64,000 bases of DNA. Source: Gambelia wislizenii. Its lineage: Eukaryota > Chordata > Lepidosauria > Squamata > Crotaphytidae. Both the position numbers and the translations under genes were made by a program. Position 1 is the stretch's first letter. Each line of letters starts with the position of its first letter. Of this stretch, positions 23,589-34,145 are shown piece by piece. The stretch covers positions 438,890,687 through 438,954,686 of the forward strand of contig JAUMIR010000001.1 in the NCBI GenBank assembly GCA_030847615.1, written 5' to 3'. The notes beneath the pieces are model-generated. The model made no database searches. It was not told the origin of the DNA and saw only the letters and a list, made by a program, of their open reading frames with translations.

Positions 23589-23784
23589 TTGTTCAGAGGA
23601 GGTTTGCCATTTCCTTCCTCTGAGGCTGAGAGAGTGTGACTTGCCCAGTGGTGTGACTTGCCCAGTGTGACTTGCCCAAGGTCACCCAGTGGGTTTTCAT
23701 GTTCAAGTGGGGATTCAAACCCTGGTTTCCAGAGTTGTAGTCTAACACTCAAACCACAACACCACACTGGCTCTATCTGAGGTG

Positions 23785-24387
23785 ATAGATAAGCAATTAT
23801 ATCTCGTTGTGGAGCCATTTACACACAGACAAGCCACTGCTTCACACTTTAATCAGATTGATAAACATAAATGTATAAATTCACCCATGGACAGACACAT
23901 TTCTGAACAAGCCAAGGCTTTGTGCATCAAAGGAGCCATTACATCCCACTCCTTTAAGAAGGCAAAACAACAAGTCTTCTGCATTGCTAGCATTTATCTT
24001 TCACAGACAGAGGACTCTCCTCTCATTTTGTTAGAATCTCTTCATACTAATGTCCACATTTTCTTGAGACCCAGTTAGCTCCATTGTTGTTGTGAAGGTG
24101 ATCAAGCAAATATTGAAAACTTTATTGGGAAGATTGTTTGCTTTTGGCTCAGCCCAGACCATCTCCTTAGGAAAGGAGGTTATGCATATGTTCTCTTGAA
24201 CCCCTGCTTCACATGCTATTTTAGATACTCTGTTGTGTGCTCCTGTGGGTTGCCTAATTGTGTGAGGTGCAGGTCACAGAGGTCACAACTGCAGTAATTT
24301 CTGCAATATCTGGGTGTGCTTTTCAGATTACAGAAGCTGTTGTGACACTGGGGTCAGTTACATGGCAGAATAAGATGCGCGAAATTC
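23785..24387. other. no feature recognised
   Basis: No motif-bearing open frames and no transposon ends were seen. Confidence 0.5.
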
Positions 24388-24746
24388 CGGCTTACCGTCC
24401 TTTCACACCAGCGCTGCATAGTTTACATGATTTATTGCTAAACTGGTTGATCCGGTGAGTTTTTGGCTTTGTAGTTCACACACACAAAGGGGGGGGCATG
24501 GCCTCCAGATCACTGTCATTGAAGTCAGGCAGGAGGCAGGGAGGGAGTGAGGAGGGGTGGCAGTGCAAGGGGCAAAGAGGGCTCCGCAAGAGGCTCCATT
24601 AGCTTCATCTGAGCCAGAGAACAGCAGATAAAGCAACCAAAAAAGAAGGGAGACCATGGTGGGTGGGGAGAGGAATAATGACAAAGTAGGCAAGGAAAGC
24701 AGGCTAGATTCCCTTCACCCTGTATCCGTGCCAGCTAAGTAGACTG

Positions 24747-24799
<53 letters not shown>

Positions 24800-25289
24800 A
24801 ATGCAATTACAGCAGGGCAAGGGAGCGAACGGCCGATGGAGCAGATCGCTACTCTCTCTCTCTCCCTCTCTCTTCCTCCCCACTTCTCTCACACACAAAC
24901 ACACACACACAAACAGTAATTATGGCTAAGTGGAAAGCAAGCCGGCTGGCTGGATCTTTTCGTTTGAGGCTCCTTGCATCTCTTACAAGTCCACCCCCTC
25001 CATGGTCAGTCCAATCAATCACGGCTCAGCTCTGCTGTGGCTGTTTTGGGAAGATTGCTGGCAGTTTCCACAGCTGTATGTGAAATGGTAGTTCACACAA
25101 TCAATAGCGCACTAAGTCATGCTATTTTTCAAAAAAGTCAGGGAAAATAGCAAAAGCTGATACTGTGCAACTTATGGGAGTTTTTTGCCCCCCTCCTTCT
25201 GAATATGGCGACTTTGATCTGAAAAATGTGGGAACTATTAGGACTCTTTGCGAATTCTTAGAGGATTTATTTTGCCGTGTAAACAGCCC
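24388..25289 (+). mobile_element. probable MITE of the 3-bp-TSD family, diverged; left end uncertain
   Basis: The right end (CCCCCCTCCTTCTGAATA near 25189-25206, then TTTGCCGTGTAAACAGCCC at 25271-25289) matches the right end of the 53810-54445 copy. An inner CAGTCCAATCAATC block near 25008 parallels that copy's CCAAT-containing block. A left terminus near 24388 (CGGCTTACCGTCC) is only weakly similar to GGGCTTGTCTA, so the start is a guess. Microsatellites at 24748-24917 lie inside. Confidence 0.45.
24748..24917. repeat. (TC)n(AC)n microsatellite cluster
   Basis: (TC)n at 24748-24776 runs directly into (AC)n up to about 24799. A second imperfect TC/AC cluster covers roughly 24852-24917. Confidence 0.95.
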
Positions 25290-25642
25290 CTAAAAGTCAT
25301 GTGTTCCAAACTCACATGTTTCACTGCTCATGTGGAGCAGGCAACTTCTATGAGAGAAGGGAAGCGCCTAAAAATAACAGCAGGAATTCAAAACAACAAG
25401 GAGTCTTTTGGCACTCTAGTTACTAGCCTACCTTACTAGATGCCCAAAGTATCTCCTGAATGCTATTGTATATACATATGGCTGTAAATAGTAAGATAAA
25501 ACAGAACTGAAATGTAGAAAATGCATGCAGTGATAATAATCTTAACAATGGCTGTTAACAAAACAATTGGATGATACTGCAGACATCCTTGCAAGAGGAT
25601 CTGCATCTTTGCAAGCCATGGGGTAGAGATTAACCTCAAAAT
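25290..25642. other. no feature recognised
   Basis: A string AACAACAAGGAGTCTTTTGG at about 25391-25410 resembles a tail phrase common near some reptile repeats, but no element could be bounded. Confidence 0.45.
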
Positions 25643-26045
25643 CAGGGGTGGGCAATTGTGGATGGCCAGGGAGCCTCATTAGTGTCCCAGGAGAACTTGG
25701 AGGGCCACACCCCATTGCACCAGCTCCTGAAATCAGGTTTTGGCCCCAGACAGGAGCATTCTTACCATGTTTGTAGGCCTTCAGGGGTCCGTAGAGGGCA
25801 TTTTTTTATCATTTTGAGGCAAAAAAAAATATTTTGATCTCCGGGGAGATCTCCAAACATGGTGGAAACACCCTCCACACACACCACCTAGAGGTCATTT
25901 GGGGGCATTATGGAGCAAAACATTTTTCCCTACCTCACTGGATGCAGAATATGCTGCCTGAATTTTTTTGGACCCCTGTGGGGTCCACAGAAACAGCCCT
26001 GGGGCCACATGCAGTCTGCAGACTACACTTTCCCCATCCATGCTG
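25643..26045. mobile_element. hAT (Charlie-like) non-autonomous element
   Basis: The left end CAGGGGTGGGCAATTGTGG is mirrored by ACACTTTCCCCATCCATGCTG at the right, with typical inner words GAGGGCCACACCCC and GGGGCCACATGCAG. This is the arrangement of Charlie-type hAT MITEs. The 8-bp target duplication is no longer clear, so the copy is old. A (GGTGGAAACACC)-like inverted word lies near 25860. Confidence 0.75.
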
Positions 26046-26301
26046 TAAAAGAATTATGGTTCAGCTGTTGGGATCTATTTTCTAAGGTCCTTTGATCAAA
26101 AATGGCCATCTTAATATCAGTGACAGAGAGATCTGGGACATTGAATTGTTTTTTCTTTAAACTGCCATTAAATCTGACATCAGGTGTGTGTCGATTTATA
26201 CTTATCTTCCAAGACTTGTTACAAGAAAATGTGCACCTCATCTTGTGCATCTTACATGTTAGTGAGACTTATAGGGCATTTCAAGAAATAAAATGTAATA
26301 C

Positions 26302-26322
26302 AGAGAGAGAGAGAGAGAGAGA
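26302..26322. repeat. (GA)n microsatellite
   Basis: A run of GA dinucleotides lies immediately before a CR1 3' end. Confidence 0.9.
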
Positions 26323-26389
26323 ATTCCTGCATGGCAGGGGGTTGGTCCTTGTGGTCTCTTCTAACTCTATGGTTCTATGATTCTATGAT
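26322..26389 (+). mobile_element. CR1 LINE, last 65 bp
   Basis: TTCCTGCATGGCAGGGGGTT, then GTGGTCTCTTCTAACTCT and TTCTATGATTCTATGAT match the extreme 3' end of the CR1 copies at 29457 and 35372, including the short ATTCTATG-type terminal repeat. It is a severely 5'-truncated insertion. Confidence 0.9.
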
Positions 26390-26393
26390 ATTT

Positions 26394-26442
<49 letters not shown>
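26394..26442. repeat. (CA)n(GA)n microsatellite
   Basis: CA units to about 26408 pass into GA units to about 26442. Confidence 0.95.
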
Positions 26443-26445
26443 TTG

Positions 26446-26805
26446 TCTCCCTTATCCAGAATTCTGAAATCCAAAATATTCTAAAATTCAAAAGTGTCAA
26501 CATGAGTGCCTGATAAAGTGATACCTTTGCTTTCTGATGGTTCAATGTACACAAACTTTGTTTCATACACAAAATTGTTAAAAATATTGTGCATAAAATT
26601 AGCTGCAGGCTATGTGCATAAAGCACATATGAAACATAAATGAATTTCCTATTTAGACTTGGGTCCCATCTCCAAGATATTTCATTATGTATATGCAAGT
26701 ATTCCAGTGTCTAAATAAATTCCAAAATTCAAAATACCTCTAGACTCAAGCATTTTGGAGATGCAACCTGTGTGTATGTGTGTATGCATGTGTGTGTGTA
26801 ACTTT
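26446..26805. other. no feature recognised
   Basis: AT-rich sequence ending in a GT-rich patch at 26770-26800. No element boundaries seen. Confidence 0.5.
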
Positions 26806-27175
26806 GGACTTTTTCAGACGGGGGGAGGGAAACCCCGAGGAGGTAAGGGGAAGAACGGCGCTTTTTCAGACAGGGGGGAAAAAACCCCAAGGAGGTAAGG
26901 AGAAGAATGGCGCTGTTGTGCTTACAGAGCCCCATTTCAGACAGCCCCATCCTCCTCCCGACCTCCTCCTGACCTTCCCCCGTGCTGTGGGCACCACTTT
27001 TTATTGACGGAGAACCTCCGTCAATAAAAAGCGGAGCCCACAGCATGGGGGAAGGTTGGGAGGAGGACGGAGGACGACTGCATCATCTGAAATGGGGCTC
27101 TGTAAGCGCAACAGCCCCGTTCTTCTCCTGACCTCCTCGGGCTTTTTTTTTTTTTTTCCCCATCTGAAAAAGTCC
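26806..27175. mobile_element. large fold-back element, copy 1
   Basis: Almost the whole element can fold on itself. GGACTTTTTCAGAC at the left pairs with ATCTGAAAAAGTCC at the right, AGAGCCCCATTTCAGA pairs with TCTGAAATGGGGCTCT, and the centre CTTTTTATTGACGGA pairs with TCCGTCAATAAAAAG. The left terminal 50-odd bases are tandemly duplicated (26810-26862 and 26863-26917, both ending near GGCGCT). The central arms match those at 45494-45815. It is non-coding and of unknown superfamily. Confidence 0.75.
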
Positions 27176-27179
27176 TACA

Positions 27180-28577
27180 ATGCACACATTTGAAAAATAT
27201 GTATAAAACACACTTTAGTCAATGGAAAAGTTAGGACAAGTTAGGTGAATTGTGTAAATAAATGTATGAATTAGTGAAAATGTGCTTAAACATTGCATGA
27301 ATTTCAGTGAAGGAACAAAACACAGCATCTCCCAAAGTAATGTTGCAAATAAATAAGGATAGGAAAAATACAGGAAGTATTGAAGGAAACACGATAAAAT
27401 CTAGATTAAGAAGTTTCTCATCTCTGGGCTTCCCAGTGCTGTACTGAACCTGGGAGACATTGGCCAGCCATGGAAGTGCTCATTGCTTTCCTACATACCT
27501 GAGGCTTAGCACAATAAGGGAAAGCTTCAATTCCATTTCTCAATTGTGGTGGAGAACAGGGACTCTCCCTACACCCCCTGCCATGCCCTTTTAACATTCT
27601 CATGAAAGGATGCATCCAGTACCAATTAGGTCTCAAAATTAGCATCATATCAAAAGATACTGTTCCCTCTGGAGGGCAGGCAACTTCATGACAAGAACAC
27701 ATTTGGAATGGCTTTAAAGGTCAGCTAGGGTGTGTGAGCCCTAATATGTAATATATATTTAATATGCATGAATTGCTAGGTTTTTCTGTTAGCATCTGAA
27801 GCTTTTAGATGTTATCCTGTAAAGCTCTGAAGTAATTTTCCAGCTTCTCCTGGGAAATAGGTAAGATAAACAGGCAGATTGTACAGGTAGGAAGTGGATT
27901 TCAAAACCACCTTTTGATATAACAGGAGTTCAGACTTTCTAATCCTCTCCTACTTCAAAGATGAAATTCGGGAGAGCAGGGGTGGCTGACTCCAGAATGG
28001 GTCTGGCATACCCAGAACTGATAGAAGTGCTCTCTAGGTTGGTATTCTTGCCAATTAATGGCCCTGTTTTCCAATAACAGATAGTCTTTGCTACAGTTTT
28101 GATAGCAGAGCTTGAAGTAACATGCTATTTGTAATTAATTATTTTGCCAACTAGTTTTTCCCCCCCTCTTATTCATTACTGGGTATGTTCTGACTCCGTT
28201 CTAGCAATAAGGAGAGAAGGAAGGGCCACATGGGTGGCCTTTGTGGACCTCTGTGATCCTACTTTAACTAGTGCAGTGCAACTAGGAAGGAGCACAGGGA
28301 TTAGCAAAAAGGGAGTGAGGAGAAGTGAGGGAAAGAGAAAGAGAGGAGGAAGAAATGCATTGAGGATATGAATTGCACTAAAATGCTGGGTTCGCTGGAA
28401 TTTTTTTAAAAAGATAGCCTGACATTTGTGCCTTCCTCCATTGTGCCCAAGTAAAAGTGACAGCTGCCAATGCTAGAATGCAAGAGTCAGTGCAAGCTCA
28501 CAGTGTAGGGAGAGAGAGGGCTGCCTTGCCAGGCTGGCTGCTCCAAACAGCAGCACAGGGTACACATTTGAATTGGC
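27180..28577. other. no feature recognised
   Basis: AT-rich intergenic-type sequence with no motif-bearing open frames. Confidence 0.5.
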
Positions 28578-28726
28578 TGTGGGCTTCTCTACAAGGAGCA
28601 ATTTACCCTGTCTTACCCCGTCTTTTGCCCCTCTTGGAGCCCTGCAGTCCAAGATGGGATTTTGGCCCATTTTTCCCCCAGGCAGTCCTCACAACCTTCA
28701 GGGCAAAGACAGGGCTAAGATGGATA

Positions 28727-29377
28727 GATGAAATGCATAGATACAGGATGGGGGAGACCTGGCTGAATGAGACTACATGTGAAAGGGATCTAGGAGTCCT
28801 AGTAGACCACAAGTTGAACATGAGCCAACAGTGTGATGCGGCAGCTAAAAAGGCCAATGTGATTTTGGGCTGCATCAATAGAAGTATTGTGTCCAGATCA
28901 AGGGAAGTAATAGTGCCACTCTATTCTGCCTTGGTCAGACCTCACTTAGAATACTGTGTCCAGTTCTGGGCACCACAATTCAAAAAGGATATGGACAAAT
29001 TGGATTGTGTCCAAAGAAGGGCAACTAAAATGGTGAAAGGTCTGGAAATGATGCCTTATGAGGAGAGACTTAGGGAGCTAGGTATGTTTAGCCTGGAAAA
29101 AAGACGGTTAAGAGGCGATACGATAGCCCTGTTTAAGTATTTGAAGGGATGTCACACTGAGGATGGAGCAGGCTTGTTTTCTGCTGCTCCAGAGACTGGG
29201 ACACGGAGCAATGGATGCAAGCTCCAGGAACAGAGATTCCACCTCAACATTAGGAGGAGCTTTTTGACAGTAAGAGCTGTTTGGCAGTGGAACGCCCTCC
29301 CTCAGAGCGTGGTGGGGTCTCCTTCCTTGGAGGTCTTTAAACAGAGGCTGGATGGCCATCTGTCGGGGATGCTTTGA
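28727..29377 (+). pseudogene. CR1 ORF2 C-terminal fragment
   Basis: The open frame gives the region downstream of the CR1 polymerase active site: [100 protein letters not shown], and the final [14 protein letters not shown]. This order and the stop after LSGML are as in CR1. The endonuclease and catalytic reverse transcriptase domains are absent, so it cannot be active. The longer open frame reaching upstream to 28457 is only read-through of MITE sequence and is not part of the protein. Confidence 0.9.
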
Positions 29378-29457
29378 TCGTTATTTCCTGCGTGGCAGGG
29401 GGTTGGACTAGATGGCCCTCATGGTCTCTTCCAACTCTGCAATTCTATGATTCTATG
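28727..29457 (+). mobile_element. CR1 LINE 3' part, copy 1
   Basis: A 5'-truncated CR1 covering the last third of ORF2 and the 3' UTR, ending in GGGGGTTGGACTAGATGG, CTCTTCCAACTCTG and ATTCTATGATTCTATG. It sits inside the MITE that begins at 28581. Confidence 0.95.
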
Positions 29458-31214
29458 GGGGGAGACAGGTAGGACCCGATACAACATTATCAGAAAATAC
29501 CTGGTGGAAAATCATTGTAGCCAAAATAAAACAGATAAGACCCCATGTGACCACAGGAGCCCATTACATTGCTCTTCCAGATCCAGGAAGGGGCCCTGCA
29601 GCATGTGACCAGGCTGATCACATGCAAGGGGCCTTGGTCATGTGCTGCAGGCCTCCAGCATGGATCTGGAGAGTGGTGGAGGCTGCAGTGGCAGGACAGT
29701 GTGCCTGGTTGGACTCAAACCTGTTTCCTCCAAGTAACAGGGGAGGAATGGGCCTGATCCACAGGCAGGATATGCCAACAGGGAGCCGGCATATCCTGGG
29801 CTGTATAGATGAGCCCTGTGTTGTTATGAGCAGGAAGAGAAAATGAGGGGTGGAATCTGCATGCCTGAATCCAGATAAAGTATGAGATTTAGAGCAATTG
29901 TTTGGGAGAGAGGGAGATAGGAGAGGAAGAAAGACTGAGTGAGTGATGCCTTCTGCATACCCCCAGAGCACCTGTGGGACTGTTACATGGTATACTACAT
30001 TGTGTTTCTGTGGATAAGTGGAGAAGGGTATATTAACAGTAGCATGTTCCTAATGTGTAAACCCATGAATTACTTTCTGGACTGCAGTAACAGTAACAAA
30101 TATTAACCTTTGGGGTGATTAGGGTGATGTATAATACAACTGTCCCTTTTACAAAAGTATTATTCCAAGCTCCATTCGATAGGGCAGTTACATCTTATGA
30201 ACACGGAGCAATGGATGCAAGCTCCAGGAACAGAGATTCCACCTCACTATTAGGAGGAACTTTTTGACAGTAAGAGCTGTTTGGCAGTGGAACGCCCTCC
30301 CTCGGAGCGTGGTGGGGTCTCCTTCCTTGGAGGTCTTTAAACAGAGGCTGGATGGCCATCTGTCGGGGATGCTTTGATCGTTATTTCCTGCGTGGCAGGG
30401 GGTTGGACTAGATGGCCCTCATGGTCTCTTCCAACTCTGCAATTCTATGATTCTATGGGGGGAGACAGGTAGGACCCGATACAACATTATCAGAAAATAC
30501 CTGGTGGAAAATCATTGTAGCCAAAATAAAACAGATAAGACCCCATGTGACCACAGGAGCCCATTACATTGCTCTTCCAGATCCAGGAAGGGGCCCTGAA
30601 GCATGTGACCAGGCTGATCACATGCAAGGGGCCTTGCTCATGTGTTGCAGGCCTCCAGCCTGGATCTGGAGAGTGGGACACTGGTGGTGGTGGAGGCTGC
30701 AGTGGCAGGACAGTGTGCCTGGTTGGACTCAAACCTGTTTCCTCCAAGTAACAGGGGAGGAATGGGCCTGATCCACAGGCAGGATATGCCAACAGGGAGC
30801 CGGCATATCCTGGGCTGTATAGATGAGCCCTGTGTTGTTATGAGCAGGAAGAGAAAATGAGGGGTGGAATCTGCATGCCTGAATCCAGATAAAGCATGAG
30901 ATTTAGAGCAATTGTTTGGGAGAGAGGGAGATAGGAGAGGAAGAAAGACTGAGTGAGTGATGCCTTCTGCATACCCCCAGAGCACCTGTGGGACTGTTAC
31001 ATGGTATACTACATTGTGTTTCTGTGGATAAGTGGAGAAGGGTATATTAACAGTAGCATGTTCCTAATGTGTAAACCCATGAATTACTTTCTGGACTGCA
31101 GTAACAGTAACAAATATTAACCTTTGGGGTGATTAGGGTGATGTATAATACAACTGTCCCTTTTACAAAAGTATTATTCCAAGCTCCATTCGATAGGGCA
31201 GTTACATCTTATGA
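29201..31214. repeat. tandem segmental duplication, two units of 1000 and 1014 bp
   Basis: Unit A (29201-30200) and unit B (30201-31214) are almost identical over both the CR1 end and about 745 bp of following sequence. B has a 14-bp insertion near 30677 (GACACTGGTGG region). I count about six substitutions in the non-CR1 part. A third CR1 end starts at 31215 after the same CATCTTATGA junction found at 30191-30200. Confidence 0.95.
30201..30457 (+). mobile_element. CR1 3' end, hybrid copy
   Basis: Its 5' junction (CATCTTATGA|ACACGG) is that of the copy at 31215, while its 3' end (GCTTTGATCGTTATTTCC) is that of the copy ending at 29457. It therefore looks like the recombinant product of those two CR1 ends. 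It encodes only the last ORF2 residues. Confidence 0.9.
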
Positions 31215-31480
31215 ACACGGAGCAATGGATGCAAGCTCCAGGAACAGAGATTCCACCTCAACATTAGGAGGAACTTTTTGACAGTAAGAGCTGTTTGGCA
31301 GTGGAACACACTCCCTCGGAGCGTGGTGGGGTCTCCTTCCTTGGAGGTCTTTAAACAGAAGCTGGATTACCATCTGTCAGGGATGCGTTGATCAAGATTT
31401 CCTGTGTGGCAGGGGGTTGGACTGGATGGCCCTCGTGGTCTCTTCCAACTCTGCAATTCTATGATTCTATGATTCTATGA
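31215..31480 (+). mobile_element. CR1 3' end, copy 3
   Basis: A 5'-truncated CR1 end, distinguishable from the two upstream copies by AACACACTCCC and GATCAAGATTTCCTG, which match the copy at 34146-35372. It ends in three ATTCTATG-type units. Confidence 0.9.
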
Positions 31481-33164
31481 CAGTAATCTCTTTATATGGA
31501 AGTTATTTCCGTTGGTTCATTAGCTTTTTTTAAAATGATTTTTGTCCACAAGGTATGTGAAATAATCAAAGTACTGCATGTTGTAGCTTGCAAAATTTAC
31601 TCACATACCTGGAAGTAAGCTCTACTAAGCACAGTGGTACTTACTTTTGAATAAACATGCATGGTTAATGAATTTACTCTGCAAATCTACCCCAAATGTA
31701 ATAGGATTTTCCCCCCCATCATATGCATCTTAGTGAGTTTCATATAAAAATTACTAGTGGCTACAATTTTGATAATGCTAGCATCTTGTAGAGTATTTTC
31801 ATCACTTGACTAGCATCTAGTGGTGAATTGCACATATGAATAAACTTGATCCAATTCTACAGACAGATCTTTGATATCACCTCACATCATCTTGAACCCA
31901 ATGCGTTTCAATGGAATCAATTCACATATCAACTGGTAATTTTAAGGGATGGGCAATTAAAATGATATACATGCATTTATGACCCAGTCCTCCATCTCTG
32001 CTTCCTTGATTCATCAGCTTCAAGGGTCGGGGGGAGAACAAACCATGGAGCATTATTTGTTTTTTAAAAGGAGTATTATTTGTTTTTAAAATATAGCATA
32101 CATCCTCTTAAAGGAAAATAAACAGACTTACAGCTATGCTGATATTATGTGTCCATTGTTGTCAATCAAAGCACATGGCTGATTTCTCATTATTTTCAGT
32201 TGCATATCCAATTATGCACAAATAAATTTCTCTCTCCAATTTCATGCCCTGGACTAAAATTAATCACAAATAAATCAGTATTGCCCTTGATTGCCTTTGT
32301 CCTTTCTGAGACTAGGCACAGTAATGCTAATATCACATTGGTTTACACCCATCATTTGAAACAGAATTCAATACCTTTCAAGATGTTAAATAATTTTTTC
32401 AAAGGGCTTTAAGTTCTTCCAAGCAGCAACACACTTATCTTCATATCCAAATGTTCACAGAGTCATGTGGACCTTTCAGAAACACCGGAGTCCAGATGCT
32501 AAACTATAAAAATGGCTGGTAACATTCCAAGGTTTATTAATTCCATGTCAAAGGTATCAGATATTCTTGTATCCTTTGCAAATCACCTTTTCATACCAAA
32601 AAGGCAACAGCTTATTCACAACCACATCAAAGGTGTGCGCATGACTCACATCTACTAAATAAACACTAATGCCCAATGGCAGTAATACAGCTATTTATAT
32701 TCACTGCTTGATTTAACCACTAGAATTCCTTTAATACAATAACAAGCATGAGTGCTTTGCTGTGAAAAATAAAGACTTGCGTGTTAGTGGCATTCAGGGC
32801 TGTTCTTAACATCGTAACACTAGATTCTGACACTGACTGGCTGGAGCATCTAAGATTGCTGATTGTCTTTCCATAATGACAAAATGGAGCACTTAAATTG
32901 AGATTAAGTCTTTCAAGGTTGCACGTACTCTTTGACTGCAGTTCATTTGTGCTCTCTTCCTCTGTCTGTCTGTCTGCCTGTGTCTGACTGCAAACATGTG
33001 GTGACAAAAATAAAATATAGAAAATATACAATATAAATAGATGTTGGCATTATGCCTGTGTATGGCCTTTTAAATATAAATAAAAGTTATACTCACATAA
33101 AATACAGGTCACAATATAAATATACAATATGCATAGAAGATATAATCACATAAAATATAGGTCA
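31481..33164. other. no gene recognised
   Basis: AT-rich. The only structure is a small direct repeat with period 54 (TCACATAAAATACAGGTC at 33093 and TCACATAAAATATAGGTC at 33147). Confidence 0.5.
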
Positions 33165-33636
33165 CAATCCTGCATTGGAGCTGCAGCTGTGAGATGCAGC
33201 TACAACAGTCTCCCATCCAATCCATCCCCCCCAAAACCCACACCTTTTCTTAGCTGCAACCCCTTCCCAACAACTATTCCGTTGTCAGTGGAGAGTGGGT
33301 AAAGCAGCAGACAACTGTACAACTATTTTCTTACACTTCTTACAGCTGGAAGCACAGCAACAGGCATCTGCAGGGGCTTCTGGGAGTCCTTTGGAAAGCC
33401 CTGAAGATGATGTCATTGCTTTATATCCAGTATAGGAAAATTAAATGGATGGTTGTCAGCTGCTCTCCAAAAAAAAAGGGGGGGGAAGGAAGTAGCTAGG
33501 GTCAGGGGGCTGCAACTGATCAAATGTGAGTTAGGGGACTTTTGGCATTGCACAGTCAGTAATGAATTCCAGTCTCCATAATGACCAAAATCAAGTTGAT
33601 CTACACCATTGTAATTCACCAAGAGGACGCCAGTCA
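33165..33636 (+). mobile_element. unclassified interspersed repeat, copy 3
   Basis: It matches the copy at 11640-12125 block by block: CAATCCTGCATTGGAGC, TCTCCCATCCAA, CCCTGAAGATGATGTCATTG, and ACAGTCAGTAATGAATTCCA followed by GGACGCCA. A hairpin MITE adjoins its right end. Confidence 0.6.
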
Positions 33637-33846
33637 TACACTGTTATAGTGCTATTACTGTATTCCACTTTAACTGCTCTGGCTGCCTCCTGTGGAATCC
33701 TGGGATTTGCAGTTTAGGGATGGGTATTTAGAACTCTCAGCCAGGGAGCTCTTAGGCCTCCTTAAACTACAAACCCCAGAATTCCACAGGAGGCAGCCAG
33801 AGCAGTTAAAGTGGAATAATAGTACTATGCCAGTGTAGTGTGATAA
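33632..33846. mobile_element. hairpin MITE (hAT-like), copy 2
   Basis: CACTTTAACTGCTCTGGCTG pairs with CAGCCAGAGCAGTTAAAGTG, and CTCCTGTGGAATCCTGGGAT with AGAATTCCACAGGAG. The conserved inner arms GGAATCCTGGGATTTG and CTACAAACCCCAGAATTCC are shared with the other three copies. The stem is almost perfect for about 55 bp per arm. Confidence 0.8.
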
Positions 33847-34145
33847 AGTCCTTAGGACAGGTCATATAAAACTCTATGCTAGATTGATTATTCATCAGCC
33901 AATATCATGTAGTCTTAGCAGAACATAAAGCTACATTCAGTGTACCTCCGTTTCCTCCCTCAGCCATACACACACAACCTACAGTTCTGCTGTGGCATAT
34001 CTCTCCCTCACATATGGCTATTTAATCACTAGGGGAGAGTGTGGCAGCCAGGCAGCAGCTGGATGCATTTCCGCGGCACATGTATAAAGACAATACCATC
34101 CTTCCAGGCCTCCCATCTGGTTGCTCCCCCCCCATCCTCTTCGTC

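Larger units (their letters stand above)
19953..23774 (-). mobile_element. tRNA-derived SINE (minus strand) split by a Tx1-like LINE
   Basis: The tail part is at 19953-20045 and the body plus tRNA-like head at 23589-23774. Flanks ATTTGAGGTG (19943-19952) and ATCTGAGGTG (23775-23784) form a 10-bp target duplication with one mismatch. The two halves join at TTGTTCAGAGGA, which is duplicated around the inserted LINE. Within the body, GTGACTTGCCCAG is repeated near 23634-23680, a small expansion not seen in the other copies. Confidence 0.9.
28581..29816 (+). mobile_element. MITE of the 3-bp-TSD family, interrupted by CR1
   Basis: The left terminus GGGCTTCTCTAC starts at 28581 after TGT, and the right terminus GTATAGATGAGCCC ends at 29816 before TGT, giving a perfect 3-bp target duplication across the whole composite. 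The left interior shares TGGAGCCCTGCAGTCCA with the copy at 12134. Between the halves lies a CR1 insertion (28727-29457). The right part was later duplicated and recurs at 30458-30830. Confidence 0.8.

Noticed and set aside
23294..23818. A 174-codon minus-strand open frame
   Set aside because: It runs from the SINE into the Tx1-like LINE across the insertion junction at 23588, so its N-terminal part is SINE sequence and the frame is a chimera.
28457..29377. A 306-codon open frame that could look like a host gene
   Set aside because: The C-terminal two thirds are CR1 ORF2, and the N-terminal part is read-through of MITE and flanking sequence in front of the CR1 truncation point.
29547..30860. 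Paired open frames repeated at 29.5 and 30.5 kb as a duplicated gene
   Set aside because: They lie in the MITE part of the tandem duplication, and their similarity reflects the DNA duplication, not coding constraint.
33632..33846. A microRNA precursor from the near-perfect stem
   Set aside because: The stem is the inverted-repeat structure of a MITE family with several copies. Nothing in the sequence indicates Drosha-type processing, and expression data would be needed.
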